DNA from: Rhinopithecimicrobium faecis
GTDB lineage: Bacteria; Bacteroidota; Bacteroidia; Sphingobacteriales; Sphingobacteriaceae
DNA length: 64,000 nt
NCBI GenBank assembly: GCA_017942165.1
Contig: JAGKSB010000014.1
Span: 30,975-94,974, forward strand
Reading direction: 5' to 3'
Shown in pieces: positions 1-7,766 of the stretch. Numbering within the stretch: position 1 is the first letter of the stretch; each line of letters starts with the position of its first letter. Both the position numbers and the translations under genes were made by a program. A model generated the notes under the pieces. That model did not search any database and was not told the origin of the DNA. It saw only the letters and a list, made by a program, of their open reading frames with translations.

Positions 1-1
1 A

Positions 2-544
2 GACTTTAAAGAAGCGCTCTATATTGGTCAAGGCAATCCATCGGTTGTCTTCCGTTCAGTAGACCCGACAAAGCCCGCAAAATTCTACCTCAATTCTGCT
101 CCTGCACACAAACATTTGCCCACGCGTAAAGTAAGTAAAGATGAGGCTGACATCGTTATTCTAGGGAGCTTAGAGACCGCAAACCACCGCATTATTAATA
201 AGCTTTTAGTCGCTACCGTAATCGAAACCTGCCAGTTACAGATGGGCATGACCGAATTGCAACCGGGCTCCGTTTGGAATACCATGCCTGCACATACACA
301 TGACCGCAGAATGGAAGTCTACTATTATTTTGATCTTCCTCAAGGGCAGGCGGTTTCCCATTTCATGGGCCCAACGCAAGAAACTCGGCATATATGGGTG
401 CAGAATGAGCAGGCTGTTATCTCTCCACCGTGGTCCATTCATTCCGGTGCTGGCACCAGCAACTATACTTTTATCTGGGGTATGGCGGGGGAGAATTTAG
501 ATTATAGCGATATGGATGGATGTGCGATTACTGAACTACGATAA
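2..544 (+). CDS. kduI: 5-keto-4-deoxyuronate isomerase KduI (5'-truncated by window edge)
   Basis: Converts 4-deoxy-L-threo-5-hexosulose uronate, from unsaturated uronates released by polysaccharide lyases, to 3-deoxy-D-glycero-2,5-hexodiulosonate in the cytoplasm. Only the C-terminal 180 residues of a roughly 280-residue family are present; the frame is open from base 2 and the start codon lies upstream. Visible hallmarks are the cupin metal site [13 protein letters not shown] (two His and a Glu) and the C-terminal [20 protein letters not shown] block, which carries a further ligand His. The stop is separated by a single base from the ATG of the DUF4861 gene, and kduD follows, so this is the end of a uronate-catabolism operon. 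Identification is firm. Confidence 0.95.
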   Translation, partial: DFKEALYIGQGNPSVVFRSVDPTKPAKFYLNSAPAHKHLPTRKVSKDEADIVILGSLETANHRIINKLLVATVIETCQLQMGMTELQPGSVWNTMPAHTHDRRMEVYYYFDLPQGQAVSHFMGPTQETRHIWVQNEQAVISPPWSIHSGAGTSNYTFIWGMAGENLDYSDMDGCAITELR

Positions 545-545
545 G

Positions 546-1673
546 ATGAAAAAAACGATATGTACCCTACTAGCCTGTAGCCTTACTTTTCTGAGCTTAG
601 CACAAACGCAACCTACGATTCAGGTGCACTCCGCAGCGCCTTTCCAGCGACAGGAGTTACTGCGTATCCCGTATAAAAAATTTTCCCATCACTTTGGCTT
701 GAAAGACACGGTATTTTCCATTGTTGACCAAGTTTCAGGAAATGTACTTCCCCACCAATTGGAGAAGCTGGGGACAAAGGATATTAAGCATGTGCTTGTG
801 GCTGTAACTATACTTAAGGATCAAGCCGTACGCCTACAGGTGCTGGCTCATGCATCCCCCATTATTCAGCCGAAGACCTATGCGCGATATGTCCCAGAGC
901 GCTATGATGATTTTGCCTGGGAAAATGATTTAGTTGCCTTTCGCCTATATGGAAAAGCACTAGCAGGTAAAAGAGATGATGCCCAAGGTATGGACTTCTG
1001 GGCCAAAAGATCCACAGATCTCGTTATTAACGACTGGTACAAAACTGGAGACTACCATGCTGACCATGGTAAAGGGCTAGATTACTACAGCGTAGGGCAA
1101 ACTTTAGGGGCGGGAGATATCGCCTGCTACTATAACCAACAGATTCAATATACACAACACTACAGCTCCTTTGAAATCTTGGATAATGGTCCTTTGCGAA
1201 CAAGTTTCAAACTTACATATAACTCCGAAACGCTCGCAGGAAGAGATATAAAACTGACGAAAATAATAACTCTCGATGCCGGAAGTCAATTTAACCGCAT
1301 AGAAGTAAATTTGAAGAATGCCGATTCTAAAAATACACCCGTCGTAATAGGGCTTGCACGCAGGGGGGAAAGTAATCCCGAAGTAGCTTTTGATCAACAA
1401 GCACAAAGCCTGACCTATTGGGAGCCTGCAATCGCCAGTCATGGTCACACAGGGACCGCCTTAATCCTCCCAAAGCATAAAGCTACCTTTATACAAGAGG
1501 ATCCCAAGCAGTTTTTAATCGCCAGCAACACCAAAAATAATAGATCCTTCGTGTACTATACAGGTGCTGCATGGAATAAAGCCGGGAAGATCACTTCTTT
1601 TGAAGAATGGAAAGCCGCTGTGCAGCAGCAGGTAGAACAACTAAATTATCCGTTAACACTAACATATCACTAA
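546..1673 (+). CDS. DUF4861 family secreted protein
   Basis: A 375-residue protein starting at ATG 546 (MKKTICTLLACSLTF), with an N-terminal signal peptide ending near LSLAQ, so probably exported to the periplasm. The body (AARYVPERYDDFAWEND-like block, DFWAKRSTDLVINDWY, HADHGKGLDYYSVGQTLGAG) fits the DUF4861 family as I recall it, whose members occur in Bacteroidota polysaccharide utilisation loci for pectic or other uronate-containing glycans. No activity is assigned here. Its position, one base after kduI and overlapping the kduD start by one base (TAATG), ties it to uronate metabolism. A periplasmic role in glycan processing is inference; family assignment is from sequence style and context only. 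Confidence 0.8.
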   Translation: MKKTICTLLACSLTFLSLAQTQPTIQVHSAAPFQRQELLRIPYKKFSHHFGLKDTVFSIVDQVSGNVLPHQLEKLGTKDIKHVLVAVTILKDQAVRLQVLAHASPIIQPKTYARYVPERYDDFAWENDLVAFRLYGKALAGKRDDAQGMDFWAKRSTDLVINDWYKTGDYHADHGKGLDYYSVGQTLGAGDIACYYNQQIQYTQHYSSFEILDNGPLRTSFKLTYNSETLAGRDIKLTKIITLDAGSQFNRIEVNLKNADSKNTPVVIGLARRGESNPEVAFDQQAQSLTYWEPAIASHGHTGTALILPKHKATFIQEDPKQFLIASNTKNNRSFVYYTGAAWNKAGKITSFEEWKAAVQQQVEQLNYPLTLTYH

Positions 1674-2446
1674 TGAGCACGCTTTTAAATGCTTTTAATC
1701 TGCAAGGGAAAATAGCCTTGGTCACAGGTTGTAATCGCGGTATTGGTAAAGCCATCGCCGAAGGACTTGCTGAAGCTGGAGCCGATATTATCGGTGTCTC
1801 CGCAAATCTCCCCCTAAAGGATGCTGAAGTAGCACAATCCGTGGAAGCCCTCGGGCGAAAATTCTACGCCTATCAATGCGACTTTTCAGACAGAAATTCC
1901 CTCTATGCTTTTATAAAAGAGCTTAAACAAGCACACCCTATAATAGACATCCTATTTAATAATGCGGGTAATATATTACGGAAACCTGCCGCAGAGCACC
2001 CCGACGAATACTGGGATAAAATTATTGAAATCAATCAAAATGCCCCCTTTATATTAACCCGTGAGATTGGAAAAGACATGATTTCACGTGGAACAGGTAA
2101 GATTATATTCACCGCTTCCCTACTCACCTTTCAAGGGGGAATAAATGTTCCTGGGTATGCAGCTTCCAAGGGAGCAATAGGCTCCCTCGTAAAAGCGTTT
2201 GCCAATGAATGGGCGTCCTTAGGGGTACATGTAAATGCCCTAGCTCCAGGCTATATTGCGACAGATAACACTGAAGCCCTACGTGAGGATCAAGAGCGCT
2301 CCAGCACCATCTTAGCACGTATTCCTGCAGGACGTTGGGGGGAGCCAGCAGATTTTAAGGGACCGGCGGTGTTCTTAGCTTCCGCAGCTTCCGATTATAT
2401 TCACGGCACCATCCTTACGGTCGATGGAGGCTGGATGGGAAGATAA
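1673..2446 (+). CDS. kduD: 2-dehydro-3-deoxy-D-gluconate 5-dehydrogenase KduD (SDR family)
   Basis: Reduces 2,5-diketo-3-deoxygluconate to 2-keto-3-deoxygluconate with NAD(P)H, the step after KduI. It is a 257-residue classical short-chain dehydrogenase: cofactor motif TGCNRGIG at residues 18-25, NNAG at 96-99, and the catalytic Ser149, Tyr162 and Lys166 (YAASK). The start is ATG 1673, overlapping the previous stop as TAATG; a longer reading from 1607 would run through the upstream gene and is rejected. An SDR alone could be many things, but directly behind kduI the KduD assignment is secure. Last gene of this operon; a promoter-like box for the next unit follows. Confidence 0.93.
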   Translation: MSTLLNAFNLQGKIALVTGCNRGIGKAIAEGLAEAGADIIGVSANLPLKDAEVAQSVEALGRKFYAYQCDFSDRNSLYAFIKELKQAHPIIDILFNNAGNILRKPAAEHPDEYWDKIIEINQNAPFILTREIGKDMISRGTGKIIFTASLLTFQGGINVPGYAASKGAIGSLVKAFANEWASLGVHVNALAPGYIATDNTEALREDQERSSTILARIPAGRWGEPADFKGPAVFLASAASDYIHGTILTVDGGWMGR

Positions 2447-2498
2447 AAGTCTAACAACATAATTTTTTGTTTTTTTTACGCTTTGCATTTATGTTTAT

Positions 2499-2506
2499 TA
2501 ACTTTG
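2499..2506 (+). promoter_or_regulatory. Putative -7 promoter box (TAACTTTG) for yicC-gmk-nadD
   Basis: Matches the Bacteroidota TAnnTTTG -7 consensus. It ends only 3 nt before the ATG at 2510, so transcripts from it would start at or just after that ATG. Translation would then be leaderless or begin at the second ATG (2522). No convincing -33 TTG is seen at the normal spacing. Confidence 0.55.
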
Positions 2507-2509
2507 CAT

Positions 2510-3385
2510 ATGATAAAATCAATGACAGGGTATGGCATTGGCTCTCAGGAAAATGGGAAAGTCAAATATAATGTCGAAATCAAATCGCTGAATTCAAAAT
2601 TTTTAGAACTTAGTCTACGCCTGCCTAAAGCAGTGTCGGATAAAGAATTGACTTTACGTTCCGAATGCTCTAAACTTATAGAGCGCGGAAAAGTGAATAT
2701 CAACATCAGTGTTGAATATACCGATCAAACTGCAAAAGCTTCGAGCATTAATACCGAGCTTTTAAAAAAATACTTTTCGCAACTACAAGCTATTGCTACG
2801 GAATTGGGCCAAGAGCAAACTGATTTATTGAAGTTGGCACTCTCCATGCCGGAAGTAATTTCCAATAATGATGACAGCATTGATGAAACCGAAGGACAGG
2901 TCCTTTTGGGAGCCTTCTACCAAGCTGTAGATAATTTCAATACCTTTCGCTCCGATGAAGGTGACGTATTAAGTGAAGACTTAAAAACGCGCGTTCAATT
3001 AATCGCCGATTATTTAATCCAGGCAGAAGCCTTGGAAACAAGCCGCATTCCCCTTATCAGAGAGCGCATAGCCCATTATATGGACGAAGCTGTAGGTAAG
3101 GAAAATGTCGATATGAATAGATTTGAACAAGAGCTAATCTACTACATCGATAAATTGGATATTACCGAGGAGAAAGTACGCCTACGTGCTCATTGCAATT
3201 ACTTCCTAAAAGCCCTTTCTGCAACAGACTCCAACGGAAAGAAATTAGGATTTATATCCCAAGAAATGGGCCGCGAGATTAATACCTTAGGCTCCAAAGC
3301 AAATCATGCCGAAATCCAACAGATTGTAATTCGCATGAAAGAAGAATTAGAAAAAATAAAAGAGCAACTGCTTAACGTATTATAA
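2510..3385 (+). CDS. yicC: YicC family endoribonuclease-like protein
   Basis: A 291-residue YicC-family protein. The N-terminus MIKSMTGYG is the typical family start, so ATG 2510 is preferred over the longer reading from 2483; ATG 2522 (MTGYG) is the alternative. The C-terminal half contains the charged conserved blocks EQELIYYIDKLDITEEKVR and GREINTLGSKANHAEIQ typical of the DUF1732 region. E. coli YicC has been described as an endoribonuclease involved in RNA turnover; this is family knowledge, not visible here. gmk follows after 8 bases and then nadD, an arrangement frequent in bacteria (yicC-gmk). Confidence 0.9.
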   Translation: MIKSMTGYGIGSQENGKVKYNVEIKSLNSKFLELSLRLPKAVSDKELTLRSECSKLIERGKVNINISVEYTDQTAKASSINTELLKKYFSQLQAIATELGQEQTDLLKLALSMPEVISNNDDSIDETEGQVLLGAFYQAVDNFNTFRSDEGDVLSEDLKTRVQLIADYLIQAEALETSRIPLIRERIAHYMDEAVGKENVDMNRFEQELIYYIDKLDITEEKVRLRAHCNYFLKALSATDSNGKKLGFISQEMGREINTLGSKANHAEIQQIVIRMKEELEKIKEQLLNVL

Positions 3386-3393
3386 TAGCTAAC

Positions 3394-3963
3394 ATGGCGG
3401 GTAAATTAATTATCTTCTCAGCCCCTTCAGGAGCGGGAAAAACTACAATTGTAAGAAACTTATTATCAAAACATAGCGATAAAATTGAATTTTCAATTTC
3501 TGCAAGTACACGCGAAGCACGTGGTACTGAAGTCGATGGAAAAGATTATTATTTTATCTCTAAAGAAGACTTTCTACATAAAATAGCAAAACAAGAATTT
3601 ATTGAGTTTGAGGAAGTTTATTCAGGCACATTCTATGGTACTTTACGCGCCGAAGTAGAGCGTATCTGGGCATTAGGCAAACACGTAATATTCGATATCG
3701 ACGTAATAGGTGGACTTCGCCTAAAGTCTAAATTTCCAGAACAAGCCTTAGCTATTTTCGTACAGCCACCGTCCTTAGAAGTTCTTAAGGAACGTCTTCG
3801 TGGCCGCGGTACAGACTCTGAAGAGAAGCTGAAAGAGCGCTTTGCAAAAGCGGAAACAGAATTAGCTTATGCCGAGAAATTTGATGTTATCTTAAATAAC
3901 TTTGAGTTAGAAACAGCCTGTGCGGAAGCGGAAGATCTTGTGGTAAATTTCTTAAAATCCTAA
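3394..3963 (+). CDS. gmk: Guanylate kinase
   Basis: Phosphorylates GMP (and dGMP) to GDP with ATP in the cytoplasm, an essential nucleotide step. At 189 residues it has normal family length. The P-loop APSGAGKTT is at residues 10-18, followed by the GMP-binding block ISASTREARGTEVDGKDYYF and the lid RLRGRGTDSEEKLKERF. It sits 8 bases after yicC and 4 bases before nadD, so the three genes probably share a transcript. Confidence 0.97.
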   Translation: MAGKLIIFSAPSGAGKTTIVRNLLSKHSDKIEFSISASTREARGTEVDGKDYYFISKEDFLHKIAKQEFIEFEEVYSGTFYGTLRAEVERIWALGKHVIFDIDVIGGLRLKSKFPEQALAIFVQPPSLEVLKERLRGRGTDSEEKLKERFAKAETELAYAEKFDVILNNFELETACAEAEDLVVNFLKS

Positions 3964-3967
3964 AAAA

Positions 3968-4546
3968 ATGCAGCATATAGGTCTTTTTTTTGGTTCCTTT
4001 AATCCGATACACACTGGCCATTTAATTATCGCTAATTACATGGCTCATCATACGGAGCTGGATGAGGTGTGGATGGTGATATCTCCCCATAACCCCTTAA
4101 AAAAGAAAGATACCTTAATCAATATGTACGATCGCTTAGAAATGGTCAACTTAGCGCTGGAGCAAACAGCGCATATAAAAAGCTGTACAATTGAATTTAA
4201 TATGCCCAAACCCTCCTATACCATAGATACGTTGGTGCACCTACAGGAAAAATATCCGCAGCATACGTTCTATTTAATTATGGGGGAAGATAATCTAAGC
4301 TCCTTTGAGAAATGGAAGAATTATGAGATTATCTTACGTGATTATAAGCTGCTTGTATACCCTAGGCCTGGCGTGAAACCCTCGCCCTTAAAAGAACACC
4401 CTTCCGTTTATATAACTGATACGCCACAGATGGATATCTCTGCGACCTTTATAAGGAAAGCGATAAAAGAAGGAAAGAATGTACAGTTTTTTAGCCCTGA
4501 TAAGGTCTTAGCCTTTATAGAGAAAAAAGGGCTTTATAACTCCTAA
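3968..4546 (+). CDS. nadD: Nicotinate-nucleotide adenylyltransferase NadD
   Basis: Transfers AMP from ATP to nicotinate mononucleotide, giving deamido-NAD. The 192-residue protein carries the nucleotidyltransferase motif GSFNPIHTGH (residues 9-18, HxGH at 15-18) and the C-terminal S-x-T-x-x-R signature SATFIR (158-163). It is the third gene of the yicC-gmk-nadD unit and is followed by a bidirectional terminator. The de novo quinolinate genes nadA and nadB are elsewhere in this window, flanking the proposed oriC. Confidence 0.95.
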   Translation: MQHIGLFFGSFNPIHTGHLIIANYMAHHTELDEVWMVISPHNPLKKKDTLINMYDRLEMVNLALEQTAHIKSCTIEFNMPKPSYTIDTLVHLQEKYPQHTFYLIMGEDNLSSFEKWKNYEIILRDYKLLVYPRPGVKPSPLKEHPSVYITDTPQMDISATFIRKAIKEGKNVQFFSPDKVLAFIEKKGLYNS

Positions 4547-4564
4547 AGACTCACTATACGGAAC

Positions 4565-4604
4565 AAAAAAAAAGACCTTGCTTTGTGGCAAGGTCTTTTT
4601 TTGT
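4565..4604. terminator. Bidirectional intrinsic terminator between nadD and dedA
   Basis: Perfect stem GACCTTGC (4574-4581) / GCAAGGTC (4588-4595) with a 6-nt loop. It is flanked by an A-tract upstream and a T-tract downstream, so it can end the plus-strand nadD transcript and the minus-strand dnaN-dedA transcript. Confidence 0.9.
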
Positions 4605-4606
4605 TC

Positions 4607-5251
4607 TTATTTTTTCTTAAACTTCTCTTTGAGAATTTCCAAAATTGGTGGAAGCATTGATAACAATATAATAGCGAAAATAACGATGGTAAAATTTTCT
4701 TTAATAATAGATAGTCCTCCGAAGAAGTACCCTAAAAATAAAAAAGATAGTACCCAAGCGAAAGCTCCGATAATATTATACGATGAAAACTGTCTATAGG
4801 ACATCGAGCCAACACCTGCTACAAAAGGAGCAAAAGTTCTTACGATAGGAACAAAACGAGCGTATATAATCGTCTTCCCCCCATATTTAGCGTAGAATTT
4901 CTCCGTTTTCTCCAAGTATTCAGGCTTCAACAACTTATATTTTCCGGAAAATGCTTTAGGGCCAATATATTTTCCAATATGGTAATTTACCATGTCCCCA
5001 AGGATTCCCGCAACTAATAAGATAACGGCCATCAGCCAGATATTTAAATCCGTCTCTGGCTTTGCAATAATTGCTCCTGTCGCAAAAAGTAAGGAATCTC
5101 CAGGTAAAAATGGGGTTACCACAAAACCTGTTTCCGCGAAGATGATAATAAATAATATCAAGTAAGTCCAAATCTGATACTCATTGACAATCTCTACTAA
5201 ATGCTTATCGATGTGTAAGACAAAATCGATAATTGTATAAATAACTTCCAA
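4607..5251 (-). CDS. DedA family membrane protein
   Basis: A 214-residue inner-membrane protein of the DedA/SNARE-associated family, linked to membrane homeostasis and, in some members, undecaprenyl phosphate or lipid flipping. It has several hydrophobic helices, the re-entrant signature FLPGDSLLFATGA, and the RFVPIVRTFAPFVAGVGSM block with its conserved Arg residues. The start codon that gives the family-typical N-terminus (EVIYTIIDFVLHIDKH) is TTG, not ATG. It lies 17 bases after the dnaN stop on the same strand, so co-transcription with dnaN is likely. Confidence 0.92.
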   Translation of the reverse strand: MEVIYTIIDFVLHIDKHLVEIVNEYQIWTYLILFIIIFAETGFVVTPFLPGDSLLFATGAIIAKPETDLNIWLMAVILLVAGILGDMVNYHIGKYIGPKAFSGKYKLLKPEYLEKTEKFYAKYGGKTIIYARFVPIVRTFAPFVAGVGSMSYRQFSSYNIIGAFAWVLSFLFLGYFFGGLSIIKENFTIVIFAIILLSMLPPILEILKEKFKKK

Positions 5252-5268
5252 GATCGTAAAAACTAAGA

Positions 5269-6393
5269 TTAACCAATATTATTTAACATCACCGGCATCA
5301 CAAGCATTAAGATGTCTTCATGCTCCTCAGAAACTGCAGGTAGCAATAAGCCAGCACGGTTAGGCGTAGACATTTCAATGACAACCTCTTCAGCATTTAA
5401 GTTATTCAACATCTCTACTAAGAATTTAGCATTAAAGCCGATCTCCATATCTGTTCCCTCAAATTGGCAGCTTAAGCGCTCATGTGCCTCATTGGAGAAA
5501 TCTAAATCTTCCGCAGAAATATGCAACTCTGAGCCTGAAATTTTTAAGCGTACTTGATGCGTAGTCTTATTTGCAAAAATCACTACACGACGTAAGGTAT
5601 TTAAGAATAACTGACGCTCTACCGTTAATTTGTTAGGGTTTACTTGTGGAATTACCGCCTCATAATCTGGGTAACGCTCATCAATTAAACGACATATTAA
5701 GTGAATATTTCCAAATGTGAAGAATGCATTCGTCGCATTATACTCAATAGTTACCGTGATGTCTTCCGAAGGAAGTGAAGATTTTAAAAGTGATAAAGCC
5801 TTCTTAGGTAGGATAAATGAAGTCGCTTTCTCAGCGCCAATATCCGTACGGCTGTAACGTACTAGTTTGTGAGCATCCGTAGACACGAAAGTAATAGACT
5901 GCTCAGCAAGCTGCACTAAGACTCCCGACATAGCAGGACGCAACTCGTCAGTACTTACGGCAAAGATCGTTTTGTTGATGGCTTCCGCTAATACAGGTGC
6001 AGGGATATGAATAGTCGAACTATTATCTACGACAGGAATTTTTGGAAAGTCTTCTGCATTTTCCCCTGACAACTTATATTTACCATCTCCCGCAGAAATT
6101 TCTATAGCCATGGTATTCATATCAATAGAAAAAGCCACTGGTTGATCAGGTAGGGTCTTCAAAGTTTCAATTAAAATCTTCGAAGGCATTGCTACACGTC
6201 CATTTTCCTTAGACTCAATCGGCAGCGAAGTAACCATACTCGTCTGCAAATCGGTCGCCGAAATAGTCAGCGTATTATCGTTGATTTCAAATAAAAAATT
6301 TTCTAATATTGGGAGTACTGTACTACTGCTGGAAGCTCCATTAATAGCCTGTAACTGCTTTAATAAAATCGATGTGGATACTATAAATCTCAT
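5269..6393 (-). CDS. dnaN: DNA polymerase III beta subunit (sliding clamp)
   Basis: Ring-shaped processivity clamp that tethers polymerase III and binds many replication and repair partners. At 374 residues it has the standard length, with three DnaN domains and the typical N-terminus (MRFIVSTSILLKQLQAINGA) and C-terminal end (LMLVMPVML). It is not next to dnaA, which is 5.3 kb to the right; the initiation genes are dispersed, as is usual in this phylum. A -7 promoter-like box (TATTTTTG) lies 12 bases upstream of the ATG. dedA follows in the same direction. Confidence 0.97.
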   Translation of the reverse strand: MRFIVSTSILLKQLQAINGASSSSTVLPILENFLFEINDNTLTISATDLQTSMVTSLPIESKENGRVAMPSKILIETLKTLPDQPVAFSIDMNTMAIEISAGDGKYKLSGENAEDFPKIPVVDNSSTIHIPAPVLAEAINKTIFAVSTDELRPAMSGVLVQLAEQSITFVSTDAHKLVRYSRTDIGAEKATSFILPKKALSLLKSSLPSEDITVTIEYNATNAFFTFGNIHLICRLIDERYPDYEAVIPQVNPNKLTVERQLFLNTLRRVVIFANKTTHQVRLKISGSELHISAEDLDFSNEAHERLSCQFEGTDMEIGFNAKFLVEMLNNLNAEEVVIEMSTPNRAGLLLPAVSEEHEDILMLVMPVMLNNIG

Positions 6394-6405
6394 ATTCCTA
6401 AATTA

Positions 6406-6413
6406 CAAAAATA
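6406..6413 (-). promoter_or_regulatory. -7 promoter box for dnaN
   Basis: On the minus strand this reads TATTTTTG, a match to TAnnTTTG. A TTTTG element lies about 16 bp upstream as a possible -33 element. The predicted 5' UTR is very short (about 6 nt). Confidence 0.6.
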
Positions 6414-6591
6414 TATCTGCAATATTACGCAAAAGAATCAACATTTCGCGGATTAAATCACGGAATTAACCCATGAAAACAGCTATTTAGAAATTCTAAA
6501 ATAAGACCACAACTCCCTGAACATCAAGGAAACTAAACAACTTATTTTAGCTTTACAACAGTCTAGTCCTAAAGAGCTACTATTTATTTAT

Positions 6592-6599
6592 TACATTTG
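6592..6599 (+). promoter_or_regulatory. Putative -7 promoter box for holB
   Basis: TACATTTG matches TAnnTTTG and lies 19 bases before the holB ATG, in the 225-bp divergent space between dnaN and holB. No clear -33 TTG at standard spacing. Confidence 0.5.
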
Positions 6600-6618
6600 T
6601 ATAGAATAGTGAACTTAT

Positions 6619-7761
6619 ATGCAGTTTAGAGACATCATTGGACAGAAAGAAATTAAAGATCAATTAGTACATACAGTAGTTGAAAATCGTGTTTCTCATG
6701 CTCAATTATTCCTAGGTCCAGAAGGTTCAGGAACGCTGGCATTAGCCTTAGCTTATGCGCAATTTATCAATTGTGAAGATAAACTTCCCACTGATAGCTG
6801 CGGACAGTGTGCCTCCTGTAGGAAGTATGCAAAGTTAATCCATCCAGATTTGCACTTTTCTTACCCCTTTTTCGCGAAGCATAAGGAAGAGACAGCGACG
6901 GACTATATGGAAAGCTGGCGCGAGGTATTCCTGAAACAGCCCTACCTAAGTTTAGAGCAGTGGAAAGAACAACTGGATGCCGACAATAAACAAGCTAATA
7001 TTAATATTGCCGAAGCACATGCTATTCTAAAAAAGTTAAGTTTAAAATCCTTTGAAGCAGAATATAAGGTTTTAATTATGTGGCTTCCCGAATATTTAGA
7101 AAAAGAGGGAAACGCTTTGTTAAAATTGATTGAAGAACCACCGGAAAAAACACTATTTTTATTAGTCGCCGAAAATCAGGATCGTATTTTAAATACTATT
7201 ATCTCGCGCACACAACTGGTAAAAATACATAAACTTAAAAATACGGAGGTAAGTCAATATTTACAGCAACAGCTGCAGGTGGCACCGGCAGAAGCTGAGC
7301 AGATCGCTTTTATGGCGGATGGCAACTTAGCCTTGGCGAGCACCCTATTGGCAGATAGCACGAACAACTACCAGCAGCTGCTCGTAGATTGGCTGAGACT
7401 GATTGTTACAGACAATGGGACTGCACTAATAAAAATAGTAGAGGAAGAATTCTCAAAAATGGGCCGCGAGGCATTGAAATCTTTTCTGCGCTATGGCATT
7501 AATATCTTCCGACAGATACTATTAATACAACATGGCCTTCCTCAGCTGGTATTAGCTCCAGAAAAGGAATTAAATTTCGTGCATAAATTTGCCGAGAATT
7601 ATGCGACAGAAAAGATTCAAGAGACGATTAACTGCTTGGAAGAAACGCACTACAGTGTAACACGTAATGCGCATGCCAAAATATTAATTTTAGATTTATC
7701 TTTGCAGTTAGTTTTAATGTACAAATATCAAACGTTTCCGAAAGGAACTCAATATATATAA
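6619..7761 (+). CDS. holB: DNA polymerase III delta' subunit (clamp-loader AAA+ protein)
   Basis: A 380-residue clamp-loader subunit that with gamma/tau and delta loads the DnaN ring. It starts FRDIIGQKEIKDQL, has the C4 zinc module (INCEDKLP..SCGQCASC) and the IEEPPEKTLFLL helix preceding an SRT arginine-finger-like element (IISRTQLV). The nucleotide loop is degenerate, GPEGSGTL (residues 33-40), lacking the GKT of an active Walker A, as expected for delta' subunits that do not hydrolyse ATP. It is divergent from dnaN and 5 bases upstream of the PSP1 gene. Confidence 0.9.
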   Translation: MQFRDIIGQKEIKDQLVHTVVENRVSHAQLFLGPEGSGTLALALAYAQFINCEDKLPTDSCGQCASCRKYAKLIHPDLHFSYPFFAKHKEETATDYMESWREVFLKQPYLSLEQWKEQLDADNKQANINIAEAHAILKKLSLKSFEAEYKVLIMWLPEYLEKEGNALLKLIEEPPEKTLFLLVAENQDRILNTIISRTQLVKIHKLKNTEVSQYLQQQLQVAPAEAEQIAFMADGNLALASTLLADSTNNYQQLLVDWLRLIVTDNGTALIKIVEEEFSKMGREALKSFLRYGINIFRQILLIQHGLPQLVLAPEKELNFVHKFAENYATEKIQETINCLEETHYSVTRNAHAKILILDLSLQLVLMYKYQTFPKGTQYI

Positions 7762-7766
7762 TAATT

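Noticed and set aside
2080..2095. parS-like sequence in kduD
   Set aside because: The first two bases of the left arm do not match and it lies in a conserved coding stretch; weaker than the other candidates.
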